This document shows, piece by piece, positions 50,413 through 60,108 of a stretch of DNA of 64,000 bases. The stretch lies in NCBI GenBank assembly GCA_007258455.2, contig VDFB02000001.1, forward strand, positions 12,944,299-13,008,298, given 5' to 3'. Source of the stretch: Sequoia sempervirens. Lineage: Eukaryota > Streptophyta > Pinopsida > Cupressales > Cupressaceae. The first letter of the stretch is position 1, and every line of letters starts with the position of its first letter. The translations under genes and the position numbers were made by a program. Below the pieces are notes generated by a model. That model did not search any database. It had not been told where the DNA came from and was given only the letters and a program-made list of their open reading frames with translations.

Positions 50413-51188
50413 TCAACAATACTCTTTAATGTTCGGTAGACCTTGTTGCACTGCAACTTCATCCCACTTCTGTTGATTGATTTTTCTTCTACTTTTTTTG
50501 ATACCGCCACAACCCTTTGCATATTTGGCTACAATTTGGCTAATGTTTCTAACATCCACTATTCCTAGCTCCTCATTTTCTTCACCACCAATATCGAGCC
50601 AGGCTTCATCAGCAAACCCTTGACAGATGTTGTCCACTTTTTCCATATCAAGAGAAGCTTCAAATACCTTGGGAGGCTGGTAGGGTATTATTTGCAGAAG
50701 ACTATCCTTATCACCCATTGGTTGGGGGGGGGGATACTTGACCGTGGTAGCAACCTCCAACCTGACACTACGTGTGTCTTCTTTCACCATGGGATTACCT
50801 TGAGCATGATAGCCTACTAGAGTATGAGATGGATCAACAATTTTCGGCTTCCTTTACCAAGACATAGGGGTTGGACGAGGACAATTTGAAACAAATGTTT
50901 CTTGCTCCTGTACCGAGTGCAGAATGATTTTCTTTCCTCCAATTTGATCTCCTGAACCCAAACCCCAACCGAAGTCTTGATTTTAATGGTCATCGAGATC
51001 CTTCTGATGGCAACTAATTGAACACAGGAAAAATGCATAGGGTTGCCATTCCCCATTGTCGAGGTTGATAGCATGTCCAAGACAGTCACTGATCTTGTAC
51101 AAGGTTTCTCCCAACTAAAATTCAAAAGGTAGGTAATACAAGCATACCCAGATGGGACCCAAGTATGGGTCGGTGTCTCTGGCATCAA
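50413..51188 (-). pseudogene. LINE ORF1-like fragment (DUF4283-type, broken)
   Basis: Minus-strand sequence from 51188 reads, across frames, GPIWVCLYYLPFEF and ETLYKISDCLGHAINLDN, which resembles the P.WVRL.NLP.E.W pattern of plant LINE ORF1. After a stop, the frame 50790-50413 gives an acidic stretch and a basic end (KKSRRKINQQKWDEVAVQQG) just before ORF2. The 5' part is missing. Confidence 0.65.
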
Positions 51189-51227
51189 AGATTTTATCTA
51201 TTTATATTAATATATATATTATATGTT

Positions 51228-51386
51228 ATAAATATTTTTAATTCAAGGGGTAAACGATTTTGACCGGAGCTATGAACCAGATACAACCATTCAACAATAC
51301 CACCCCAACGGGGTTTGAACCTTGGTGGAAAGAACAACAATGCCACCTATAAACCATCACACCATGCCAATACTGGCATAAATATT
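51228..51386 (-). mobile_element. Second tRNA-related SINE type with 9-bp direct repeats
   Basis: On the minus strand, box A-like GGTGTGATGGTTTATAGGTGG and box B-like AAGGTTCAAACCCCGTTGG lie about 33 bases apart. Flanking direct repeats 'ataaatatt' are at 51228-51236 and 51378-51386. The body 51237-51377 is short (141 bp) and differs from the 13982/25138 family. In AT-rich DNA a 9-bp repeat is weaker evidence than for the other SINEs. Confidence 0.6.
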
Positions 51387-52492
51387 ATAATCTTTTGTAT
51401 TTTAATCATTTATTTATTTTATATTGGATTCTGATCTATCAATCGCTATGTTTTATGCACAATTAAAACTTCAAAATAATTGATTTAGAATGTGGCCCAT
51501 AAAATTCTTAATGGGTTTCAATTCTTTCTATGCAAGACACCATCAATGAACTTTTCAAGCTGGTTTGGACACAAACAAGCAATGGTAACAGTACATTTTG
51601 TTTCCAGTTTTTTTTGTGCCTCTCTCTAATATATTTTGATATAAGTGGTCATGAAACTAGTAATTATGCATATATGCAATGAATATCTCTGTCACGAGTT
51701 CACATTGCTACCTCCCTTGTTAGAATGCATTCAAAAAGAGGGAAAAGGTGAATTAGAGGTATATTTGTATTATTTCACGAACCACATAAAATAGCATAAA
51801 CAGTTTAATGCATAAGTGTTTACTCATCATTCATGGACTTCGGAAAAATCATACCACCTATAATCATTGTTTCTAATTATTAACAATTATTAATTTGAAT
51901 GAAAAGTTTTAGTTGCACTTGTGTCTACTATGAATCAAACCTATAATTTAATATAATATAGTTTACTTTTTAATATTTATATATTATATATATTAAATTA
52001 AAAATAAATAACGTGTAATAAATAATCATTTAATATATAACAAATTTATATTAATAATAAGAGAAAAAACATTGCCAACATGTAATATCTAACTTTAATT
52101 ATTTTTAATATATATTATATTTATTTTATTTATAAAATTTTATTTAATATATAATTATTCGTAATATAACATTTATTAAATATATTATTTATTTAAAAGT
52201 AAATGATTAAAATTAGGTTTATAGTTATGATAGTGTTACAATCATAATAGGGTTAGAGATAAGTCTAGGATTAGGATAATAGTTTAGAACTTATTATTAG
52301 GGTTAGAGTTAGTGTTAGGATTAAAATTAAAGATAATTAATTTTATCAAATCTAAAAACAATAATTACAATACTATAAAAACAAGTAGTCACTACCCAAC
52401 ACTTGTTTCTTTTAAATTTAAATATTTGAAAATTAAATTGTAATAGACACTTGAAAGAGGATATCTCTAGATATATATAATATATAGATTTT
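51387..52492. other. AT-rich intergenic DNA upstream of mTERF
   Basis: Very AT-rich, with no coding signal. 52245-52330 has loose 'ttagggtta' words, probably chance or very decayed telomere-like sequence. A 'gatatataatag' word at 52499-52510 could serve as a TATA box for the next gene, about 230 bases upstream of its ATG. Confidence 0.4.
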
Positions 52493-52742
52493 TTTAAAGA
52501 TATATAATAGTCCCAGCTTTAAACAAATTTATAAAACTATAAGCGATTGCATAGGACCTGCTGTGAATCCCGCTTCCCCCTGTACACAATTAAACTTTTT
52601 TTTTATATTTTTCGAAATAATAATCTTGAAAAATGTAAAATCACTGGAAACTGACCTCCGGTTCATCGCGCGACAAAATAATTCTACTGGAAAACCCTAA
52701 CCTACTCTCCTGTTGTTTGAGCAGCTCTGCAGTAGTCCAAAC

Positions 52743-53918
52743 ATGACAACCATGTTATACCCCAATCTGTTTGATATACACCCATTCCATTCTCACAAAC
52801 AGTTTGTTAGGGGTCGATTTCATTCTCGCACTACTCTGTCAAGCCTTGCCATTACCAATGGCCATACGCAGAACCTCTTTTCAGACTTTGCCTCCACCAA
52901 TTATAACATGTCTGAGGCCGATATCACTCGGATATACAGATGGGCCCCCTTCTTGCAGAATCTTCGAACCCTTAACAAAGTTGAGCAGTTTAGTCATAAT
53001 TTGAAGAAGCGCGGCTTCACTGACGTCCAAATTGCCAAAATAATGAGGAAGAACCCCTTAATACTCGGCTTGTCAGAAGCAATCTTGGAACCCAAGATCA
53101 AGTGTCTGGAAGAATTCGGTTTTGAGGGTCAAACTCTGACGAAGCTTTTGACGCTCAATCCGTTGATCTTGAATGTCAGCCTCGAGAAAGGCCTTATTCC
53201 CAAGATGATGTTTCTGAAGAGCATATTTGAGCCCCAGGACGTGCTCGTTAAAGCCATGTTCATAGCACCACAACTTATCTGTTCTAACCTGGAGAAGACC
53301 ATGAAGCCCTCACTTGCTTTCTGGGAGGGTTTTGGTTTAAGCAGGGAGGAACTCTCTAAATTCTTACGGATGACTCCGCGAGCACTGTCACGCACTTCGC
53401 TAACGTCTGCTCAAGCTGTTCTCATTCAGAACATTGGCCTTGACAAAGGAAGCAAAATGTTCAAATACATTTTACGTACAGTGATTATCAGCCGCATGGA
53501 AACGTTAAAGGCCAGGATAGAAAATTTAAAATCCTGGGGTCTCTCGGCCGAGGAAATCTGGCGACTATTTAGGGTTGCTCCTTTTGTCTTACATTTCTCC
53601 AAGGAAAATATTAGTGAAAAGATGAACTTTGTAGTTAATCATTTGGAGGTCCCTGCAAATTCTGTTGTGAAGTACTCTTACTTGTTGCTAAAGAGTGTTG
53701 AAGGGGAAATGAGGCCCAGGTTTCTAGTTTGGCAGAAAATCAAGTCCACCACTGGCCTCGGTCTTTCTATTTTCAGGGTATTGCGGATGCCAGAGGAAAG
53801 ATTTCTTGATAAGATTATAAAAGGGCATCCTGACTCTGAAACATTGCGGACAATGTATGAAAATGCCATTTCTGGCGCCCCCAACGGCACAAAGAGATCA
53901 AGCAGATTGAGACAGTGA
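52743..53918 (+). CDS. mTERF-family protein, probably organelle-targeted
   Basis: A 391-codon uninterrupted frame, the best functional gene in the window. I start it at the ATG at 52743 (MTTMLYPNLFDIHPF). The frame is open ten codons further upstream, but from a TTG, not a usual plant start. The N-terminal ~45 residues are rich in Ser, Thr, His and Arg with few acids, as in a plastid or mitochondrial transit peptide. From about residue 55 the protein is built of ~30-residue mTERF repeats: IMRKNPLILGLSEAILEPKI, LLTLNPLILNVSLEKGLIPK, FRVAPFVLHFSKENISEKM and LLKSVEGEMRPRFLVWQKI. The family binds organellar nucleic acids to control transcription, splicing or ribosome assembly. Length and lack of introns are normal for it. 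Which member it is I cannot say. Confidence 0.93.
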   Translation: MTTMLYPNLFDIHPFHSHKQFVRGRFHSRTTLSSLAITNGHTQNLFSDFASTNYNMSEADITRIYRWAPFLQNLRTLNKVEQFSHNLKKRGFTDVQIAKIMRKNPLILGLSEAILEPKIKCLEEFGFEGQTLTKLLTLNPLILNVSLEKGLIPKMMFLKSIFEPQDVLVKAMFIAPQLICSNLEKTMKPSLAFWEGFGLSREELSKFLRMTPRALSRTSLTSAQAVLIQNIGLDKGSKMFKYILRTVIISRMETLKARIENLKSWGLSAEEIWRLFRVAPFVLHFSKENISEKMNFVVNHLEVPANSVVKYSYLLLKSVEGEMRPRFLVWQKIKSTTGLGLSIFRVLRMPEERFLDKIIKGHPDSETLRTMYENAISGAPNGTKRSSRLRQ

Positions 53919-54159
53919 GAGTCAGAAATACAAAACCACAACAAACTTATTTATCTATTCTTTGATAGCAGGCGGCCAGGCCCTTCTCATCTAGGCGTTG
54001 GCTGTGAACATTTTACTTTCCTGCAGGCACCATATTCAACGTCAGGAGCAACAATGTTATTCCCTCTGTCATTTGTTCTGTGTGTAGTTGCTCTTCAAGC
54101 GAGGTATGCATGGCAATTATTGAATGTTTAAAATGAGCTTCTAATTGCTTTCTTTTCAC
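53919..54159 (+). other. 3' flank of mTERF
   Basis: Probable 3' UTR and flank; no clear polyadenylation signal can be chosen. No other gene seen. Confidence 0.4.
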
Positions 54160-54792
54160 CCATTCAGTGTGATTTAATTGGTGATTTTTTAATAGCTAGA
54201 AGTTTTGTATTAACTAAAATCCATTTCAGAAATTGCATCAATATGTTTAGAATGGTAATTATGTCAGAGCAACAAGGAGTGAACCATTGTACATAATGTG
54301 TTAAGAGAAACAGGGCAGAACAGATCAATATAAACCTGCAGCAAATTAAACAGAGAGAAAACACCAAACATACAGAGACAACGAAATTACGTGGTTCACC
54401 AATCAATTGGCTACATCCACGGGAAAAGTGGGTGTTTTTTAATTCCTGTATGATAACAGCAGCAATACATAAAGCTTTTGTAATGTATCTTTAATGTCTC
54501 TTCATTAATAATTTATAGAGAATGGTCAATGAAGATGGAGGGACAGAGGGAAAAAGAAGAGACACAAAGACAAAGGGAATGCGAAGATGAATGGTCAGAC
54601 TTCACCACCCACTTTCTGATGCTTATTGTCACATGTTTACCAAACCAAGAGAAGCTTTGCAGAACTCCATCTTCTCTTTTGAAACGACCTTAGTAAAGGC
54701 ATCTACAAAATTTAGGATAGTATGTATCTTCTCCAATTTCAGCTTATCATGTTCAAGGACACTTCGAATAAAATGATATCAGTATTTTAGAA
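54160..54792 (-). mobile_element. Copia 3' end: RNase H tail and LTR
   Basis: The minus-strand frame ending at 54629 reads YHFIRSVLEHDKLKLEKIHT and FVDAFTKVVSKEKMEFC, the C-terminal end of a copia RNase H (usual form KIHTxxNPADxLTKxxxxEKF). Left of it is LTR-like sequence with 'gaaattacgtggttcacca' and 'ctacatccacggg' (54385-54422), typical R-U5. The rest of pol lies at 62341 and beyond, separated by the 7.5-kb block 54798-62340. The LTR left boundary is not defined. Confidence 0.7.
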
Positions 54793-56830
54793 CTTATTAA
54801 AACTTTAAACCAGATACCATATAAATCAGAAATCAGATCATAAAGAGCATTAGAAAACACCATAAATAAGACAAACACCAGTATTACGTGGAAAACCCTT
54901 TCGGGTAAAAAACCATGACAAAATATTGCATTTTATTTATCTCCAAAGGGCACCAACCCTGATTACACAAGTGAGCACCAACTCACTGGAAACACCAACT
55001 TCCACGAAGCACCAACTTTGATTTCATTTAGTGAGCATCAATTCACCAAGAGCACGAACCCTCCTTCAAAGCACCAACTCCGAATACACCAAAGCACCAA
55101 CTCCAGACTTCAAATACAAGGATGCAAAACACTGTTTCAATCAATGCCACCACACGAACTGTGAGGCTTTTCAAACACATACACGCTGCAACCTGTGTCA
55201 CAGGATTCGCGGAATTTTCAGCATCAAATTCGAAATTCGGCGAATCTATAAAAAACCTATGAAATTCGTATAAAATCGTCAATAAATTTGGACGGAACAC
55301 ATGTGACATTTTTTATTTTCCTAAAATAATTTTTTATGTGTTTTTTTGGGGCTTTTGATTGCTTTTTTCTGTAGTCGACTTTAAAGAAACACATTCAAGC
55401 TCACAAAGCGAATTTTCTGGAACTGTGACGGAGTTTTGTCAAGCCTTATGCCATTACCTATTGATCAGGTAGTTTTCTATCGCCTTTTCCTATCGTATGC
55501 TGCAAGCCTGCAACTTGCAACTCCTCTGCGCCTCTCAATATCGGGGAATAAATAACTGATTTATTGCAATGTAGAGATGTCTTATGGCGTTATTTTTGAC
55601 CAGAAAAGAAATCTCTGGGAAGAGTCAGAAGCTAAAATGCCTGCAGGTTGTAATGAATGTCGTCCGCATACTGATTGCTTTGATGTCTCCATCATAACTA
55701 TTGAATTTACCCCCCGACTGGCCAGCTCTGTGTTGCATCTCCATTTCATCGAGACACTGAAGCTATTCGCTCGTCTCTTTATCGGCAACAAAAGTTTTGT
55801 TTTTATTATTTTAATTTTATGTTTAGTTTAAATTAGCTTTAATATGTTATTTTTTTAACAATGTAATTTTGTTTTTGATTTTATAATTTACAAAATATAT
55901 TAAAATTTTAACATTCTAAAATATTTAAATTAGATTATTATTTAAGTATGAAACTTAATATATTAATTATTTATGTATTAATAATATTTAAATTAATATT
56001 TTAAACATATTAATATTATAATATTTTTAAATTTCTTGTGGATATATTACTTATATTCAGTGAACCTCGGGGATGCGCCCCCCTCTAGGCCCTAGCGTCT
56101 CTAGAACGGGGACATCCTGGAGATGTGGGGACGGCGTTCCCATGTCTCTGGCGGCGCCACCATTTCTTGGCTTGCCACCGAAGACGCCGAGGGAGACACC
56201 TGGGCGTCCCTCGAGCATCTCGGAGACGCCCGCGGCGGACAGCCAAAAAGCAAACAAAAAAAAAAATTTAAAACATTTTTTTAATATTTTATTGGTTCTA
56301 TTCGAACCCTAAGGGCATGTGGGGCCCATCTAAACTCTTACATGCCTTCAAAAGGCCCTCTAATCTTCATTTTTATTCACATTTGCATTTCTACTTGTTT
56401 GCTACAGCAAGAAGAAGAAGAGTGAAGGCTGAGGAAAGAGTGATTGGAGGAGTGAAAGGAGTGATTGCAAGTGAAAAAGGAGTGTCAAGGAGCAAGAAGA
56501 AGAAGAGGAGGAATATTCTTCACCTTGTTGAAGAGATTTTTCAAGCAAAAGGCAGGGTTTTTAATTGATTTTTTATTTTATTTTCTGATTTTCAATGTTC
56601 TTTCATTTCTTGTTGTTTCATTTTTTAATTTTTCTTATTTCATTTCTAAATTCTTGTTGTTCCATTTTCTAATTTTTAAATTAATTTAGAATCTTAGATT
56701 TTGTTTTGCAATTTAAAATTTGCTGAAAAATTTAAAATATAGAGTTTTATTTTTTAATTTTAAAGTAGGGCATAGGCTGAAACTATGTGTTTATTGAATT
56801 TTTTTTCATTTTGTGAAATGCAGTGTCAAA

Positions 56831-59540
56831 ATGAACTCCCATAGTCATGAAATGAGTGAGGATGAGATGGAAATTGATTCTCATAGTGCAAGCCAATCAG
56901 AATATGAACCTAAGCATGAGGATGAGCACAATGAGGGGGGTGAGCATGGGTCAAATCTAGAAGGGCATACTAGTTCCATAGCTAGTGCACCAATTTCTAT
57001 TGATTGCCTTTCCCAGCTTTTGGCAAAGTGGGCCAGGGGTCCTTATGATCCCAAATCTCCTCTCAAACAGTTTGCAACAAGAATGACAGTCCCAACGTCA
57101 TCAACTGGTGGTACGAGGAAATGGAAATGTAACATTTGTGGTGATGATTGGTTTGGGAGTATCACCAGAGTTAATGCACACTTCCTCTTTTGGCCAGGAA
57201 AGGGTGTGGGAGCATGCGATTTTTTGAAGAAAGCTAAAAATTTGAAATACAGAATTAAGTTCAACAAGCTTTGGGGTGTTCCAGATGACGTGGCAGTTCC
57301 AATGTCTACTACCTTGTCTGGTAGGCAACATATTCAGACTATTTAGCAGATTCAAGAGCAGCAAATGCAGAGGCAGCCACATATTTCTACTCCTACATTG
57401 CATCAGAGAGCAGGAATATTGTCAGGGTCAGCCTTAGGACCGTCATCCACTTATAGCACTATGGCTGAATCACAACAGGGCAAGGGGAAACGCAAGATGC
57501 AAAGTCAGCCTAACCCCATAGTTGATTTATTTAATGTGCACTTGAGGGATCAGATAGATGATTCCATTGGCAGGTTCTTTTTTGCCAATGGAATCCCATT
57601 CCATGTAGCTCGATCTCCTTATTATAAGTAGATGATGTCGATGGTGGCAAAGGGAGGACCATCATATGTGCCACCAGGTGAGCACAAATTGAGGACCACG
57701 ATCTTGGATAACAACTATGCCAAGTTATGATATTGCTATCAGGATTCAACCGTGTAGTTTCAAGTCAAACTCATTGACCCATGTTTCATGAGTAGTGGTT
57801 CAACAAGAACCCATCCCTCATGATATCGAATGGTCCACTTAGCACACATTGCATCTAGGTGATGCTCATAGAGGTGAAGCACTGGTCCGTCCCGGGAGGT
57901 CACCCATCCCAGTACTGCTCCAGCTCAAGCACGCTTAACCAGGGAGTTTTCTCCAAGGTTAAGCCTGCTTGAGTTGTTACCCCATTTGCAAAACCTTCAG
58001 CAAGTGTTGTGCCTTATGAACCATTCATAATAGAGCCCCATAGTGCCTTATGAACTATGCCAAGATCAATTCATTGATGGAGACGATGAGGGCATGTTGG
58101 GAGGAGTTTGGATGTAGCATAGTTATGGATGGGTGGACGGACATTAGGCATCGTCCACTCATCAATGTTATAATTACATGCTCAGAGGGGCCATTCTTTC
58201 TCAGGGCGGTTGATTGTTCAGGGCATCGAAAAGATGCTAATTTTTAGTTTGAGATCCTTCGGGCAGCTATTGAGGAGATTGGGCCACAAAATGTGGTCCA
58301 AGTAGTGACAGATGCAGCACATGTGTGCAGAGCTACAGGGAGGCTTATAGAGGCATCATATAGACACATTTGGTGGACTCCATGTTGTGTGCATGCCATG
58401 AACAATGCACTCAAGGACATGGGGAAGATTGAGTGGATTAGAGTCAGCAATGCTAGAGATGTGCAGATGTATATCTACAACCACCACACTTCACATGCCA
58501 TCTTCAGGAGCTTCGCGAAGGAGTTCTTGAAACCAGTTGAGACTAGATATGCATCCTATTTCATTCTTTTGGAGAGAATGCTTGAGTTGCAAGAGCCACT
58601 GCAACTCATGGTTATGACACAAGAATGGAATCGTTGGGATGGGGCCAGGACAGTGCAAGGGAAGAAGGTGAAGGAGATAGTGAAGAGTGATGCATTTTGG
58701 CATGATGCATAATATATTGTCACCATCATTACACCAGTTGTACAGGTCATCAGATATGGGGATGGGGATGCACCTAACCTTGGGGAGGTGTATGAGTGCA
58801 TTGATTCTATGCTTGGTCAGATGAGGGCAGTTGTGCGAGAGAAGGACCCCACTTTAGCATTCTATAATGTTTACATTCAACCTATTATTCAGCATAGATG
58901 GGACGGCCTAAACACTCCCTTGCACATGGCTGCTTATGCATTGAATCCAAAGTGGTACATGCCTAGGCCTGGTAGAGTTACACCGATTCAGGATGTTGAG
59001 GTGAAGGAAGGGTTCTTCAGATGCATTGATAGGATGTATGATGCTGAAGCTGTTGGCAACATTCGCACTGAGTGGACGAAATTTGCTACTCCTAGGGGTT
59101 ATAAGGCTGTAGCAAAGGCGGACATAAGAACTATGGCACAGGAGGATCCGATTTTGTGGACTTATCATGGACCGAAATCACTGACTACCACACTAGCCAT
59201 TCATTTGCTGTCCCAGGCTTCTAGTTCTTTAGCTTCTGAGAGGAACTGGTCTACTTATAGCTTCATCCACTCTCTTAAGAGGAATAGACTTACCTCTAGG
59301 AGAGCAAAGAAGCTAGTGGTTGTACATAGTGCCTTGTGTATCACTGACTGCAGGACACGTGTGTACAAGGAGAGCCCAGCAGCATGATGGGATGTAGAGC
59401 CAGAGGAGCCATCATAGATTGATGAGGATGAAGATGCTTCAGATATAGGGCTGGTTGGTGTTCCTTTGGCGGATCTTGACCTTGAGGAGTCCAGTGGTTC
59501 CAGTGATGAGGAGTTTGCCGACCTCCCGAGGGATGATTAG
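56831..59540 (+). pseudogene. hAT transposase with BED finger and hATC domain, broken by stops and a 5S-derived insertion
   Basis: One frame from the ATG at 56831 to TAG at 59538-59540, about 790 codons once the 340-bp insertion (one TSD copy included) is discounted. An acidic N-terminus is followed by a BED-type zinc finger (WKCNICGDDWFGSITRVNAH, then C at GVGAC, 57120-57220). The catalytic RNase H-like region has MDGWTD (58120-58140), VVQVVTDAAHVC (58295-58330) and WWTPCCVHAMNNALKD (58372-58420). The C-terminal dimerisation part is SSSLASERNWSTYSFIHS and KRNRLTSRRAKKLV (59215-59325). In-frame stops are TAG 57344, TAG 57629, TAG 58245, TAA 58710, TGA 59385 and TAG 59415. There is no frameshift. 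The acidic tail ends DEEFADLPRDD. The family cuts and pastes DNA; this copy is dead. Confidence 0.92.
57713..58064 (-). mobile_element. Single 5S-rRNA-derived insertion in the hAT transposase
   Basis: The 328-bp insert 57725-58052 is flanked by 'aactatgccaag' (57713-57724 and 58053-58064). Removing it and one repeat restores the frame ...ILDNNYAKINSLM. It is about 90% like the units of the 40725-43108 array, minus strand, with 5S-like sequence at 57881-57953. Its minus-strand 3' end (...GATAGCAATATCATAA) is the same as the array's left terminus. Its 5' end is shorter than an array unit, as if 5'-truncated. Confidence 0.92.
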
Positions 59541-60108
59541 AGGCCTCTGCCTCCTTCACTACATTTTGATTTTGTACTTGTTTTGATATCATATAATCAT
59601 GCTACTCATTGTAATCATCTTTATAATCAGATATTTTTGATATAATATAATAGAAATCTTCCATTTGCCGATTCAACAATTGTTACATTGTAGTATTGAG
59701 TATTACTATTCTAATTTCTAATTAGTAATTCGATATTGAAAACTTCAATATTCAATGTTCAATGTTCAAGTACTAATTTAGTATTTCAATTTTGCTATTT
59801 TACTTCTTAATAGTCTTATACATCTTTTCATAACTAGCATTTTAAGTACCATATGTATAGTATATAGTATATACACCTCGTCCCCCCTTCCGCCCCCCCC
59901 GCTGTCCCGAAATTGAGGCCCCTTTGTCCCCCCGTCCTGGATACCTGTCCCCCCGTCCACTACGTCGGTGGAACATAGCTTATATTATAAAAATTAAAAA
60001 ATTTACATTAGGTGAATTTAATCCGAATTTTTTACTTTTCAAAAATTTTTCTTGCCAAATTTCAATGTTACCGAATTCGAATTCGAACCTTGTGACTTAG
60101 GCTGCAAC

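Larger units (their letters stand above)
49073..51200 (-). mobile_element. LINE (L1-type) fragment lacking reverse transcriptase
   Basis: The minus-strand order is ORF1 remnant, ORF1 C-terminus, ORF2 endonuclease and linker. It stops at 49073 before the reverse transcriptase that should follow. LINEs usually lose the 5' end, so loss of the 3' half suggests a later deletion or a rearrangement against the LTR-like sequence to the left. Confidence 0.82.
56050..59986 (+). mobile_element. Autonomous-type hAT element (inner), disrupted, with 8-bp target duplication
   Basis: CTTATATT occurs at 56050-56057 and 59979-59986. The element 56058-59978 starts CAGTGAACCTCGG, and its minus-strand end starts CTATGTTCCACCG, a weak inverted pair. 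It encodes a full-length but mutated hAT transposase. GC-rich ends (56070-56240 and 59870-59965, runs of C or G) contrast with the AT-rich surroundings. It lies inside the outer hAT. Confidence 0.85.
55185..60108. mobile_element. Non-autonomous hAT element (outer), with 8-bp target duplication
   Basis: GCTGCAAC occurs at 55185-55192 and 60101-60108. Inside it are terminal inverted repeats: CTGTGTCACAGGATTCG at 55193 and, on the minus strand from 60100, CTAAGTCACAAGGTTCG (13 of 17 match). An 8-bp duplication is diagnostic for hAT. Once the inner hAT and its duplication are removed, about 0.98 kb of non-coding DNA remains, so this is a deletion derivative or MITE-like element needing transposase from elsewhere. 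Confidence 0.85.

Noticed and set aside
52245..52330. Interstitial telomere repeat
   Set aside because: Only scattered 'ttagggtta' words, not a run of the plant TTTAGGG unit.
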